A stretch of DNA of 25,124 nucleotides from CAIVAT01 sp038212325 (GCA_038212325.1 JBBQUQ010000052.1:1-25124); one strand, 5' to 3'. Numbered from the stretch's first letter, positions 17,067-24,993 are shown. Numbers and translations are program-made. The notes: generated by a model from the letters alone, not told the origin.

Positions 17067-17149
17067 GGAGCATGGCTTTGAAGCGCGGCAAAGGTAGGAA
17101 AAATAGAGACATTTTTGTATTTTTGCCGGGCATTGTAAAACCTTCAGGC

Positions 17150-17896
17150 ATGAACAAACTCGTATTGATACGCCATGGTGAAAGCACATGGAACAAAGAA
17201 AACCGGTTTACCGGATGGACGGATGTTGAATTATCGGAACGCGGCATCGGAGAGGCCATCGAGGCAGGAAAGGTCTTGAAAAAAGAGGGATTTGAATTCA
17301 AAGTAGCCTACACAAGTTACCTTACCCGCGCCCTGCGCACCCTGTGGCTGGTTCTTGAGCAGATGGACCTGCAATGGATCCCGGTGGAAAAATCGTGGCG
17401 CCTCAATGAAAAGCATTATGGTGTGCTTCAGGGGCTGAACAAGTCGGAGACGGCTGAAAAATATGGTGACGAGCAGGTGCTGATCTGGCGCAGGAGTTAT
17501 GATGTGCGTCCGCCGGCCCTTGGGTTGGACGACCCGAGGCATCCGCGTTTTGACCACCGTTACCTGGATATTGACCCGAAAGACATTCCGGGCACAGAAG
17601 CCCTGAAAGACACCGTTGAACGCATCGTTCCCTATTGGAAGGAAGAGATGGAGCCGGCGCTCGCGAAACACAAGCAGATCGTTGTTGCCGCACATGGCAA
17701 TAGCCTGCGTGGTATCCTGAAATACTTAAAAAATATCTCCGACCAGGATATCGTCGGCATCAACCTGCCGACAGGGATTCCATATGTATTCGAATTCGAT
17801 GATCAAATGAACCTGCAGAAGGACTATTTCCTGGGTGATCCGGACGTCATCAAAAAGCTGCTGGACGAAGTGGCCAACCAGGGAAAGAAGAAATGA
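17150..17896 (+). CDS. gpmA: 2,3-bisphosphoglycerate-dependent phosphoglycerate mutase
   Basis: Glycolytic enzyme that interconverts 3- and 2-phosphoglycerate through a phosphohistidine. At 248 residues the length is exactly typical. The phosphorylated His9 lies in LIRHGESTWNKENRFTGWTD, the second histidine in AAHGNSLRGI, and the catalytic Glu in RLNEKHYGVLQG. The start at 17150 (MNKLVLIRHGE) fits the family; an in-frame ATG at 17072 would add 26 basic residues. A TATTTTTG box at 17118-17125 resembles a -7 element but lacks a partner upstream. The stop overlaps the next start by four bases (ATGA), so it is coupled to the phosphatase gene. Confidence 0.97.
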   Translation: MNKLVLIRHGESTWNKENRFTGWTDVELSERGIGEAIEAGKVLKKEGFEFKVAYTSYLTRALRTLWLVLEQMDLQWIPVEKSWRLNEKHYGVLQGLNKSETAEKYGDEQVLIWRRSYDVRPPALGLDDPRHPRFDHRYLDIDPKDIPGTEALKDTVERIVPYWKEEMEPALAKHKQIVVAAHGNSLRGILKYLKNISDQDIVGINLPTGIPYVFEFDDQMNLQKDYFLGDPDVIKKLLDEVANQGKKK

Positions 17897-18609
17897 TAAA
17901 GCGCTGGGTGATCCCCGACATACATGGTTGTGTTAAAACCGTTACTGAACTGGTCAACGATCTGATCAGGCCGATGCGAACGGATGAGATCTATTTTTTA
18001 GGTGATTACGTCGACCGCGGTCCCGACTCAAAAGGGGTGATCGATTTTATCCGGACGATGCAACGGGGCGGCTACAATGTTTTAGCCCTCAAAGGCAACC
18101 ATGAGGATTTCATGGTTGAACTGTACGATGCCGAAATGAAATCGAAAAATGCGTGGTGGTCTAATTTTGGCAATAAAAAGCACAAAGCCTGGCTCGAAAT
18201 CGGTGGCAAATCAACCCTAACCAGTTTCGGGGTGCAGCATATCCGCGATGTGCCTGCTGATTACATTGAATGGATGCGGACGCTTCCCCACTACTATGAA
18301 CTCGACCTCTTTGTACTTGTGCATGCCGGGTTGAATTTCAAGAACGAGGACCCTTACGAAGACCTTAATTCGATGCTTTGGCTTCGCGAATATGAAATCA
18401 AACCTGAAAAAATCGGGGGCCGCCGCATCATTCACGGACATGTACCTGTAAACATGGAGCTTATCACACAGTCAATCAGGAACAAGGTGTACAAATTTAT
18501 CGACCTCGACAACGGTCCTTACCTTTCGGGGAAGGATGGATTCGGCAACCTCGTTGCATTGGAGCTGAACAGCATGGAGATGGTGATTCAATATAACCTT
18601 GACCTCTAA
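17893..18609 (+). CDS. PPP-family serine/threonine phosphatase-like metallophosphoesterase
   Basis: A 238-residue two-metal phosphoesterase of the PPP/PrpA-ApaH type. The motifs are complete: PDIHG (Asp9, His11), GDYVDRG (Asp38, Asp41, Arg42), GNHE (Asn69, His70, Glu71), VHAGLNF and IIHGHVP. Relatives dephosphorylate proteins or split diadenosine tetraphosphate; sequence alone does not decide between these. No signal peptide is present, so it is cytoplasmic. It is translationally coupled to gpmA by an ATGA overlap, which could mean joint regulation with lower glycolysis, but chance operon packing is equally possible. Confidence 0.93.
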   Translation: MIKRWVIPDIHGCVKTVTELVNDLIRPMRTDEIYFLGDYVDRGPDSKGVIDFIRTMQRGGYNVLALKGNHEDFMVELYDAEMKSKNAWWSNFGNKKHKAWLEIGGKSTLTSFGVQHIRDVPADYIEWMRTLPHYYELDLFVLVHAGLNFKNEDPYEDLNSMLWLREYEIKPEKIGGRRIIHGHVPVNMELITQSIRNKVYKFIDLDNGPYLSGKDGFGNLVALELNSMEMVIQYNLDL

Positions 18610-18611
18610 AT

Positions 18612-18650
18612 GGAGGCAATGCAAGCAATGCAGGCAATGCAGGCAACGCT
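18612..18650 (-). repeat. 9-bp tandem repeat tract, same unit as at 4694 but inverted
   Basis: Two bases after the phosphatase stop the plus strand reads GGAGG, then CAATGCAAG, CAATGCAGG, CAATGCAGG and a decayed CAACGC. On the minus strand the unit is CCTGCATTG, identical to units three and four of the tract at 4694-4738. Both tracts directly follow the 3' end of a plus-strand gene. Confidence 0.8.
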
Positions 18651-18679
18651 CATAGTATGCAACACGAATACTTAACTGC

Positions 18680-19969
18680 TCAGAAATTCACCAGCTTTTT
18701 GAGGCTCTCCTGCAACTTCGCCTCGATCGGAAGGTAGTTGTATCCCGCCCAGAAATTTTCATCCCCTCTGCCTACGATCTGGTCCCAGCGCTGGTTTACG
18801 CCAATTGATTTATCCCCGTTGAAGTTTTGAAGTTTCTCCGGGTTGCGGGTGGCGTCGGTTATTACAACTTCATTCTTGTGGGCGAATTTCACCATTCTCC
18901 CGGAGGTGGGATTTTTAAATGTCAACCAGTTTTCGATGCGGATCGTGTTGAGGTAATAAGTTCCATTCCTGGGCGAATAGGTAACCGTCCACTCCATGAT
19001 CGGCATCTCCTGGTACCATCCTGGTACATTGTTGATGGTATACAGACGCCTGTATTTCTTTTTTTCGAAATGATCAAATGCCTGGTAACTTGGCCGCTGA
19101 GTTATCTTTAGCAGTGCAAAATCGGTACCATCGATGAAAAGCTCCCCTTTCCAGAGGGTCTCTTTCACCCCCTTTTTCTGGTCGAACCAGATGTGGTAAT
19201 ACTTGCCGCCTCCGGGCTTGATCAGTTCCTCCATCCTGAATGAATAATCAGCGAACAGCTTCTCATCCAGCACCGTGTTGCGATAGAATTCCACGAAATC
19301 ATGGATGAAATTGCATCCCAGGCAACCGGCACTTTTCCCGATGTCGCCAATTGCATTAACCAGGCCGGTATCGGAAATCACCCGTCCCCTGATCAACTGC
19401 GGGATATTTGATTCCCGGCTCCGCTTCTTCCCGTCTTCTTGGCTATACAAATTGTACCCGGTTTTCATATCCTCAACGATGGCCTCCGTATATTCTGCGA
19501 GCCTCCCGCCAACAAATTTCTGCGAACGGATAAAGGCGGTAAGGATCAGCGAATCTTTGCCATAGTTTTTCGGAATGTTTGCAACTACCCGCCTGATAAC
19601 CTCTTCCGGGGCGAGCGCAATGATCTCGACTTCTGCAAGCTGCAGTGCGCCAAGGGTTAAGGACATCCTATGGATTTTTCCGGACAGTGCGGCGACCGGT
19701 CGTTTCAGCGTTTCATAACCCATGTAGGCCACAAGGAGTGTATCCCCTGCAAAGCCGTCGGGAATGTCGAGCCTGAACTGACCATCATCATTTGTAACTG
19801 TGCCGGTAGTACTATTCCGGATGGAGATCTGGGCATATGGCAGCGTTTTCCCTGTAGCCGAGTCGAATACAATGCCCGATATGGAAATCACTTCCTGGGA
19901 TCTTACCGTGCCGGAGAAAACCCACAGCCATAGTATGATCAGGGTCGGGCCCCACACAGCAAGCCTCAT
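18680..19969 (-). CDS. Exported protein with carboxypeptidase-like regulatory (CarboxypepD_reg) domain
   Basis: A 429-residue exported protein. The start at 19969 gives a signal peptide (MRLAVWGPTLIILWLWVFSG, cleavage near SQ at 24-25). Residues ~28-115 form the beta-sandwich CarboxypepD_reg-like domain (SISGIVFDSATGKTLPYAQI, with TNDDGQFRL). It is the domain that often opens TonB-dependent receptors and DUF5686 proteins, but no plug or outer-membrane barrel follows. The remaining ~310 residues are a mixed, aromatic-rich domain I do not recognise; it contains a Cys-x-x-Cys (GCLGCN, about 215-220). An in-frame ATG at 20116 would add 49 residues, would run through the hairpin at 20050-20084 and would hide the signal. 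Surface or periplasmic location is likely; function unknown. Confidence 0.82.
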   Translation of the reverse strand: MRLAVWGPTLIILWLWVFSGTVRSQEVISISGIVFDSATGKTLPYAQISIRNSTTGTVTNDDGQFRLDIPDGFAGDTLLVAYMGYETLKRPVAALSGKIHRMSLTLGALQLAEVEIIALAPEEVIRRVVANIPKNYGKDSLILTAFIRSQKFVGGRLAEYTEAIVEDMKTGYNLYSQEDGKKRSRESNIPQLIRGRVISDTGLVNAIGDIGKSAGCLGCNFIHDFVEFYRNTVLDEKLFADYSFRMEELIKPGGGKYYHIWFDQKKGVKETLWKGELFIDGTDFALLKITQRPSYQAFDHFEKKKYRRLYTINNVPGWYQEMPIMEWTVTYSPRNGTYYLNTIRIENWLTFKNPTSGRMVKFAHKNEVVITDATRNPEKLQNFNGDKSIGVNQRWDQIVGRGDENFWAGYNYLPIEAKLQESLKKLVNF

Positions 19970-20049
19970 GGTCTGGATTTTTGTTAAAGGTATAACATTA
20001 ATGCCAATGCGATGTGCAAATAATGTTTGGCAAACAACAAACCTGTTAA

Positions 20050-20084
20050 AAAACGGGAAGGGGTTCTGCAACCCCTCCCGTTTT
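20050..20084 (-). terminator. Terminator hairpin after the RAYT-like transposase gene
   Basis: The minus strand reads AAAACGGGAGGGGTT, loop GCAG, AACCCC, a bulged T, TCCCGTTTT and two more T. That is a 15-base-pair stem with one bulge and a T-run, 43 bases after the transposase stop. It fits an intrinsic terminator. It also has the GGAG-hairpin look of REP sequences linked to such transposases. Confidence 0.75.
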
Positions 20085-20127
20085 ACAAACCCCAATACAC
20101 ACCAATCCAACCTCAAAATGTTAAATT

Positions 20128-20691
20128 TTACTCCTCTAATAATAATGGTCTTATTGCCTTTTCATCGACCAGTGTGAGCAGGTTGCTGGCAAGATTTTCA
20201 TGCGACCCGAAATATCCCTGAACCTGCTCCTTTGCCACCATGGTCGCGCCGGTTGTCATGGTTGCCCTGAAGGAGGAAAACCGGTAATTCGCCGGATGCT
20301 CGGTGACTCCGTGCTTCCATGGGTTCTGGTTGACGTACCTGATCATCTCCAGGAAATAGCTGGTGGACCTGATCTCTTTTCGCTTGAATTTGAATTTGAA
20401 CAACTTACCTTGTTTGTCATTGTGTTTGTTATATCCCTTGGCATAGCTGTTGTACAACAAGGCAAAGGGTTTGTAAAGGCTCCCGCCTGCATTGTCGCGG
20501 ATGCGGATCAAAAAGTGCAGGTGGTCGCTCAGCAGGCAATATGCATACGTTTCCGCGATCGGACAAATATGCGCCTGGTAGAGTTTCAGGAAGAAGCGGT
20601 AGGCCTCTTCATCGTCGAACAGCGGTTCGCCGTTTTTTGCCCGGTTGTAAACATGGTAGTACTTTCCCGGTTCCAGCAACGATGTTTTCAT
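20128..20691 (-). CDS. REP-associated (RAYT-like) Y1 transposase, IS200-like superfamily
   Basis: A 187-residue single-domain transposase of the Y1/HUH type. The N-terminus EPGKYYHVYNRAKNGEPLF is typical of the Bacteroidota group of RAYT-like proteins. The HUH metal motif is His57-Leu-His59 in LLSDHLHFLI. The probable nucleophile is Tyr119 in EMIRYVNQNPWKHG, and the following NYRFSSFRA motif is a family mark. Such proteins nick single-stranded hairpin DNA and are usually single-copy, vertically kept genes rather than active insertion sequences. All motifs are intact. No flanking terminal repeats were found, which fits a domesticated RAYT. Its own terminator lies downstream, and 176 bases upstream of it hold no supported gene. 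Confidence 0.9.
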   Translation of the reverse strand: MKTSLLEPGKYYHVYNRAKNGEPLFDDEEAYRFFLKLYQAHICPIAETYAYCLLSDHLHFLIRIRDNAGGSLYKPFALLYNSYAKGYNKHNDKQGKLFKFKFKRKEIRSTSYFLEMIRYVNQNPWKHGVTEHPANYRFSSFRATMTTGATMVAKEQVQGYFGSHENLASNLLTLVDEKAIRPLLLEE

Positions 20692-20867
20692 TTGTGGTTT
20701 TTAGGCTTAATCGGGAAAAGAAGAAAAGGTGGCAGGATTGTTAATAACTTTTCTATGCACGTTCAGTTCTGCACGTCAGGTAGGCGATCAGTGAATTGAC
20801 AGCACCGATGTTGAAGAGGTTGAAAGCGAAGTCCATCAAGGCACCAGGTATAATTACGCAATCCCGG

Positions 20868-21833
20868 CTAATCCTTCCACCTGGTTTCGATCCAGGCTTT
20901 CTGTTGGTCACTTTGGAGGAATGTCCAGGCAACAATACGAACTGCCTTGTTTCCCTGCCCCATGGGGATGGTTTTCACCTCGGAAACTCCCGCTTCTTTG
21001 AGCGCACCATGTACAGCCTCCAGGTGGGACTGTTTGGAAATCAAGGTGGAGAACCAGAAACAGGAACCGGAGAAAAACTTACTCTGGCGGATCATATCCC
21101 TTACGAATCTTAACTCTCCGCCTTTGCACCACAATTCACCATGCTGACCCCCGAAGTTGAGGATGGCTCCGGTAATCCTTTCCTGATTCAAGTTGCTCAA
21201 TTTCCGAAGCGTCCCTGCCCGGGCATCTGCCGGAGAGGCGTGAAACGGGGGATTGCAAATTGACAGATCAATGAATTCTTCCTTGTAAACAACGCCGAAA
21301 AAAATGTCATTCGGCTGAGGCTGCAGTCTCAGTTCGATGTGCTCCTTTAGTCGCGGGTTTGACTCAATAATTTTGCTTGCAGATTCGATAGATACCGGAT
21401 CGATATCGGTGCCAATGAATGACCAGCCATATTCCTTGTTCCCGATGATCGGGTAAACGCAATTGGCACCCACGCCGATGTCGAGGCATTTGATTTTCGG
21501 ACCAGTCGGAATTTTTCCAAAATTCTTACTGCACAGAAGGTCAGCAATATGATGAATATAATCGGCCCTTCCCGGTATTGGCGGAATTAAATAATCCGGA
21601 GGAATATCCCAGTTGCGAAGGTCATAAAAGTGTTCAAGCAGGGCTTTATTGAGCATTTTTACTGCTGCAGGATCAGCAAAATCAATTGATTCATCGTCGT
21701 AAATATTCAGTTTTACATATGGAGCCAGCTCCGGGCAGCTTTCAATGAGTTTTTTGAAATCATAGCGCTCACGATGCTTGTTTCGCGCATGCAGCCGTGC
21801 CTTCTCCCTGGGATGTTCTTTCTTTTTCACCAT
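20868..21833 (-). CDS. rlmF: 23S rRNA (adenine-1618-N6)-methyltransferase RlmF
   Basis: RlmF methylates A1618 of 23S rRNA. The 321-residue product has the family's basic leader (HPREKARLHARNKHRERYDF) and a conserved block around NWDIPPDYLIPPIPGRADYI (74-93). The SAM-binding motif is LDIGVGANC (117-125), followed by GTDID (141-145) and catalytic NPPF at 194-197. The length is normal. The ATG at 21833 lies in the last unit of an 8-base repeat that fills the space after the upstream gene's stop; that ATG is the only one of the repeat's six that opens a long frame. It is therefore probably the second gene of an operon with the PPDK_N protein. Confidence 0.95.
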   Translation of the reverse strand: MVKKKEHPREKARLHARNKHRERYDFKKLIESCPELAPYVKLNIYDDESIDFADPAAVKMLNKALLEHFYDLRNWDIPPDYLIPPIPGRADYIHHIADLLCSKNFGKIPTGPKIKCLDIGVGANCVYPIIGNKEYGWSFIGTDIDPVSIESASKIIESNPRLKEHIELRLQPQPNDIFFGVVYKEEFIDLSICNPPFHASPADARAGTLRKLSNLNQERITGAILNFGGQHGELWCKGGELRFVRDMIRQSKFFSGSCFWFSTLISKQSHLEAVHGALKEAGVSEVKTIPMGQGNKAVRIVAWTFLQSDQQKAWIETRWKD

Positions 21834-21875
21834 TTCACCATTTCATTATTTCACCATTTCACCATTTCACCATTT
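21828..21875 (-). repeat. 8-bp tandem repeat spanning the gene junction and the rlmF start codon
   Basis: Six units of AAATGGTG (minus strand), the fourth being AAATAATG, run without gaps. The first two A of the array complete the TAA stop of the upstream gene (21876-21874), and the last unit supplies the rlmF ATG (21833). Each unit also contains an ATG; the five upstream ones (at 21873, 21865, 21857, 21846 and 21841) reach a stop after two to three more sense codons. Confidence 0.9.
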
Positions 21876-24843
21876 AAGGCTTGTACACCACCCCAAAATT
21901 CTTCTTCCCATCGATCTCAATCCTGATCGGAGTGTCAAAGCGCACATGCCGGATGTATTCATCTTCATGGAAGGCTGGCTGGCTTCCCAGGAATTCGAGG
22001 TTGTAAAAACCATCATGGATGAAAGGGTTGATGGTAAAGTAGCCCACGCGGAACGAGGTGAGGTTCTGGAAGAAATGGGTTCCCTGGCTGGGATCGATGC
22101 GGTAGTTGTCAAGCCCCGATTCTACAATCACCCGCGCGGCGCTTATCTGTGGCCATTTTACCGGTATGCCGAGCCATGGGTCGCTGGAACCCCACCTTCC
22201 GGGGCCCACAAGCACATAGTTTTTCTTTTCGTTGATGAATGTTTCATTCAGTTTGTCTAGTCTCAGTGCGATTTCCATGCTTTTAGATGCATCGAACACA
22301 TCAGGTTTCACATACACAAAGTCATGTATCCCTTTAATGATGCCGTTTCCGAGGGCAGTGTTGGAGATCAGGAGGGTTTCATCCTTGCCGATATCTTCCG
22401 GTTTGAGATTGATGCTCTCATCACGGCCTGCAATGGGGCGGATCTGCAAAAGGCTGAACACCTTCGGCTGTCCTTTGGGCATGTCGAGGTTAACCGCAAA
22501 TTCGATCTCGACCGGCTTGTTCATCTCCCGCTGCCCTATCTCAAGCACCTGTCGCAGAATGTCGGCCAGCGGAAAAGTATCATGATTGAGCAATTGGGAG
22601 AAGGTAATGATCCGCTTGCCATCCGACAAAATGCCATCCTTGAGCTGATGGCTTTCGTAATCGAAGGTGGATGCAACAAGCTTCATCGCAGGGTCGCCCT
22701 CGGCGTCTTTGATCCGAAGTTTCATCAGGTTCACCGTTTCGTCGATATCGGGGGTGAAACTTTCCGGTCGGAGGTCGAGGGCGAAAAAGAATTTCTGGGT
22801 CTCGCTCAGCGCCAGTTCAGGGGTCGAAAGCTGCAATATTTTTTTTGGGTATTTCGGCGAAAACCGAATGCCGTTGCCACCATCAACAATGTACTTGCCC
22901 AATCCAAAGGCGATGTTGGCGATGCCGTCTTCAGGCTTCTCAGGAGCGATCGGGTAAAAGTTGATCGATCGGGCCACGCCTGAGATGACGGGGTAAAAGC
23001 GGTTCCCGTACTGACGTCCTGTCACCTCCTGCAATACAATTCCCATCTTTTCCTCATCGATCATATTGAGCGTGGCAGCCATGTATGACTTGCTGTCTTT
23101 GAAATAGGCAGAAGCGTATACGCTTTTAATGGCTTCGCTCAGTTTGTCGATCATCATTCGTTCGTTGAACTTGATGTTCGGGATCATGTAGGTGGAATAT
23201 ATCCCCGCAAATGGCTGGTAATGTGAATCTTCAAGCAGGCTTGACGACCTGATGGCGATCGGGTTGTTGATGCAGGAGATGAAACGATACAGATCCTCAT
23301 GGATCCTGAAGGGTAATCGCGATTTGACGAACCGGGTCAGAATCTCCTTGTCGCTGCGATCGGACAGGGCGATTTCATAAAGGTTGTTCTCCTCCATGAA
23401 TTCATCAAATATATCGGTTCCCAGAACGACTGTGCGGGGGATGGTAATCACCACATTCTCATAATGATCGGTGAGGCGGTTGCGCTTGATCAGGGAATCG
23501 AGAAAGGCCAGCCCGCGGGCTTTTCCGCCGATGGAGCCCTCACCTATCCTGGCAAATTGAAGATATTCGTCGTAGCGGTCACGGTCGAAATCGGCGATCA
23601 CTCCCTTGGCTTTATTGATGCGGAACGCAGTGATGGCATCGAAAAGATACCTCTTGGCTTCGTCCATGTCATTTTCAAATGCATTGACCGACACTTCCCT
23701 GAACATTTCGGCGATCGGGAAGAGGGCGCGGGCATTCAGCCACTTCGAAAAATGGTTACGCTGCATGTGGTAAAGCAACGAATCATCGGGAATCTCGAAG
23801 ATCTTATCCTGGAGCGACTTCAGATCAACTGCCCTGGTGATCTCACGGCCGTTCCTGGGATCGATGAAGATGAAATCGCCGAAGGAAAAATATTCGGTGA
23901 TGTAGTTTCTCAGTTCAATGGAAAGCGTTTTCGAATTTTTATTCAGGAAACCGACCTTCATCTCATGAGCAAGCGTTTCGTACTCAACGTCGGTCGACTG
24001 AAACAAGACAGGCATGTATTCATCTTCGGCGCGCACCTTTTCCACAAATTTTATCCCGGCAGTTTTGTCAGTCTTCCCTGCCCGCATGAACGAGATGTCG
24101 GTGATGATTCCCAGCAGGTTTCCTTTGTACTTTTCCCATTTGGTTACGGCCTCTTCGTAGTTGGTGGCGAGGAGTATCTTTGTGCGCCCGCGCATCCGGA
24201 GCATCTTGTTGTGTTCATTCAGCCCTTCGGCCATAAAGGTTTTTGACTGCTTCAGCAATATCTTGTATATATTTGGAAGATATGACGAGTAAAACCTGAT
24301 GGAATCTTCCACAAGTAAAATAGCCTGAACTCCCTGCTGCACATCATGATCGATGTTCATCTTGTCTTCGATCAGTTTGATGATGGCCAGCAGAATGCCG
24401 GCGTTGCCCAGCCAGCTGAAAACATAGTCGATGGCACTCAGGTCCTTTTCGGCCAGCTTCAGGTTCACCTCCCGTGAGAACGGAGTCAGCACCACGATGG
24501 GAATTTTCGGATATTGCTTTTTGATCCGCATGGCAATATCGAACGTGTCTGTCTTTTCAATGTTAAGCATCGAAATTACCAGTTCGATGCTTTTATCTTC
24601 CAGCACGTCAAAGGCCTCTTCTTCGGAGGTCACTTTGATGAATTGTGGCGGATACCTCAGGTTGAGCGAAACATACTCTAAAAAAATCGTTTCATCGATG
24701 CGGCCATCTTCTTCGAGCATGAAGGAATCGTATGTGCTTGATATCAGCAGGATCTGGTAGATCCGGCGCTTCATCAGCAGGTTGAACGAGGTATCGATGA
24801 AATAATATTTCTTCGGGTCGAGGACATTTTGTGATCCGGACAT
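21874..24843 (-). CDS. Double-receiver protein with PEP-synthase/PPDK N-terminal ATP-binding domain
   Basis: A 989-residue cytoplasmic protein. Residues ~27-160 fold like a response-regulator receiver, but the phospho-acceptor position is LVISMLN, with no Asp. Residues ~172-315 form a second receiver with acidic pair Glu179-Asp180, acceptor Asp249 (IITDISF), Ser283/Thr284 and Lys302, all intact, with an insertion of ~20 residues. After a linker, residues ~430-810 match the PPDK_N/PEP-synthase ATP-grasp domain: GSIGGKARGLAFL (436-448), IAIRSSSLLEDS (529-540), IEFAV and LLQIRPI (799-803). The phosphohistidine swivel motif (TSHAA type) and the PEP barrel are absent. Instead there is a conserved-looking end with GPGRWGSSDPWLGIPVKW (880-896) and QGTHFFQN (920-927). 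It is thus unlikely to be a plain PEP synthase; a receiver-controlled phosphotransferase is an inference. Confidence 0.85.
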   Translation of the reverse strand: MSGSQNVLDPKKYYFIDTSFNLLMKRRIYQILLISSTYDSFMLEEDGRIDETIFLEYVSLNLRYPPQFIKVTSEEEAFDVLEDKSIELVISMLNIEKTDTFDIAMRIKKQYPKIPIVVLTPFSREVNLKLAEKDLSAIDYVFSWLGNAGILLAIIKLIEDKMNIDHDVQQGVQAILLVEDSIRFYSSYLPNIYKILLKQSKTFMAEGLNEHNKMLRMRGRTKILLATNYEEAVTKWEKYKGNLLGIITDISFMRAGKTDKTAGIKFVEKVRAEDEYMPVLFQSTDVEYETLAHEMKVGFLNKNSKTLSIELRNYITEYFSFGDFIFIDPRNGREITRAVDLKSLQDKIFEIPDDSLLYHMQRNHFSKWLNARALFPIAEMFREVSVNAFENDMDEAKRYLFDAITAFRINKAKGVIADFDRDRYDEYLQFARIGEGSIGGKARGLAFLDSLIKRNRLTDHYENVVITIPRTVVLGTDIFDEFMEENNLYEIALSDRSDKEILTRFVKSRLPFRIHEDLYRFISCINNPIAIRSSSLLEDSHYQPFAGIYSTYMIPNIKFNERMMIDKLSEAIKSVYASAYFKDSKSYMAATLNMIDEEKMGIVLQEVTGRQYGNRFYPVISGVARSINFYPIAPEKPEDGIANIAFGLGKYIVDGGNGIRFSPKYPKKILQLSTPELALSETQKFFFALDLRPESFTPDIDETVNLMKLRIKDAEGDPAMKLVASTFDYESHQLKDGILSDGKRIITFSQLLNHDTFPLADILRQVLEIGQREMNKPVEIEFAVNLDMPKGQPKVFSLLQIRPIAGRDESINLKPEDIGKDETLLISNTALGNGIIKGIHDFVYVKPDVFDASKSMEIALRLDKLNETFINEKKNYVLVGPGRWGSSDPWLGIPVKWPQISAARVIVESGLDNYRIDPSQGTHFFQNLTSFRVGYFTINPFIHDGFYNLEFLGSQPAFHEDEYIRHVRFDTPIRIEIDGKKNFGVVYKP

Positions 24844-24862
24844 AGGGAGATGCTTTGGTATT

Positions 24863-24870
24863 CAAAAATA
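24863..24870 (-). promoter_or_regulatory. Possible -7 box for the PPDK_N-rlmF operon
   Basis: On the minus strand TATTTTTG matches TAnnTTTG and ends 19 bases before the ATG at 24843. No TTTG is seen at the proper distance upstream, where the sequence is an A/T-rich run, so support is partial. Confidence 0.35.
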
Positions 24871-24915
24871 GAAATCTTTTTTATGACAGGTCTTTTTTTT
24901 TTAACTTCCTTACGT

Positions 24916-24987
24916 AATTAATAATGTGAATCAAGGGTTGAAATTAGAACTTATAGAAAAAAACCTGCTTGATTCGCATTAATAATT
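24916..24987. repeat. Long inverted repeat beside the IS200/IS605 end
   Basis: AATTAATAATGTGAATCAAG at 24916-24935 and CTTGATTCGCATTAATAATT at 24968-24987 are complementary at 18 of 20 positions. Past a two-base bulge the pairing continues as GGTT (24936-24939) with AACC (24962-24965). The predicted stem is about 24 base pairs with a loop of ~22 bases. It is A/T-rich and has no T-run, so it is not a typical terminator. It lies between the PPDK_N promoter region and the IS hairpins. Confidence 0.75.
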
Positions 24988-24993
24988 AAAGAA

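Noticed and set aside
17072..17149. Upstream in-frame start for gpmA
   Set aside because: Would add 26 basic residues before the exact family N-terminus MNKLVLIRHGE and lies in the divergent promoter region.
20753..20935. Minus-strand frame of 60 codons with a hydrophobic stretch (MDFAFNLFNIGAVNSLIAYL)
   Set aside because: Overlaps the 3' end of rlmF and has no family match; it might be a gene fragment but cannot be supported.
23464..24246. Plus-strand open frame of 260 codons inside the PPDK_N gene region
   Set aside because: It is antisense to a frame with clear receiver and ATP-grasp motifs and shows no domain of its own.
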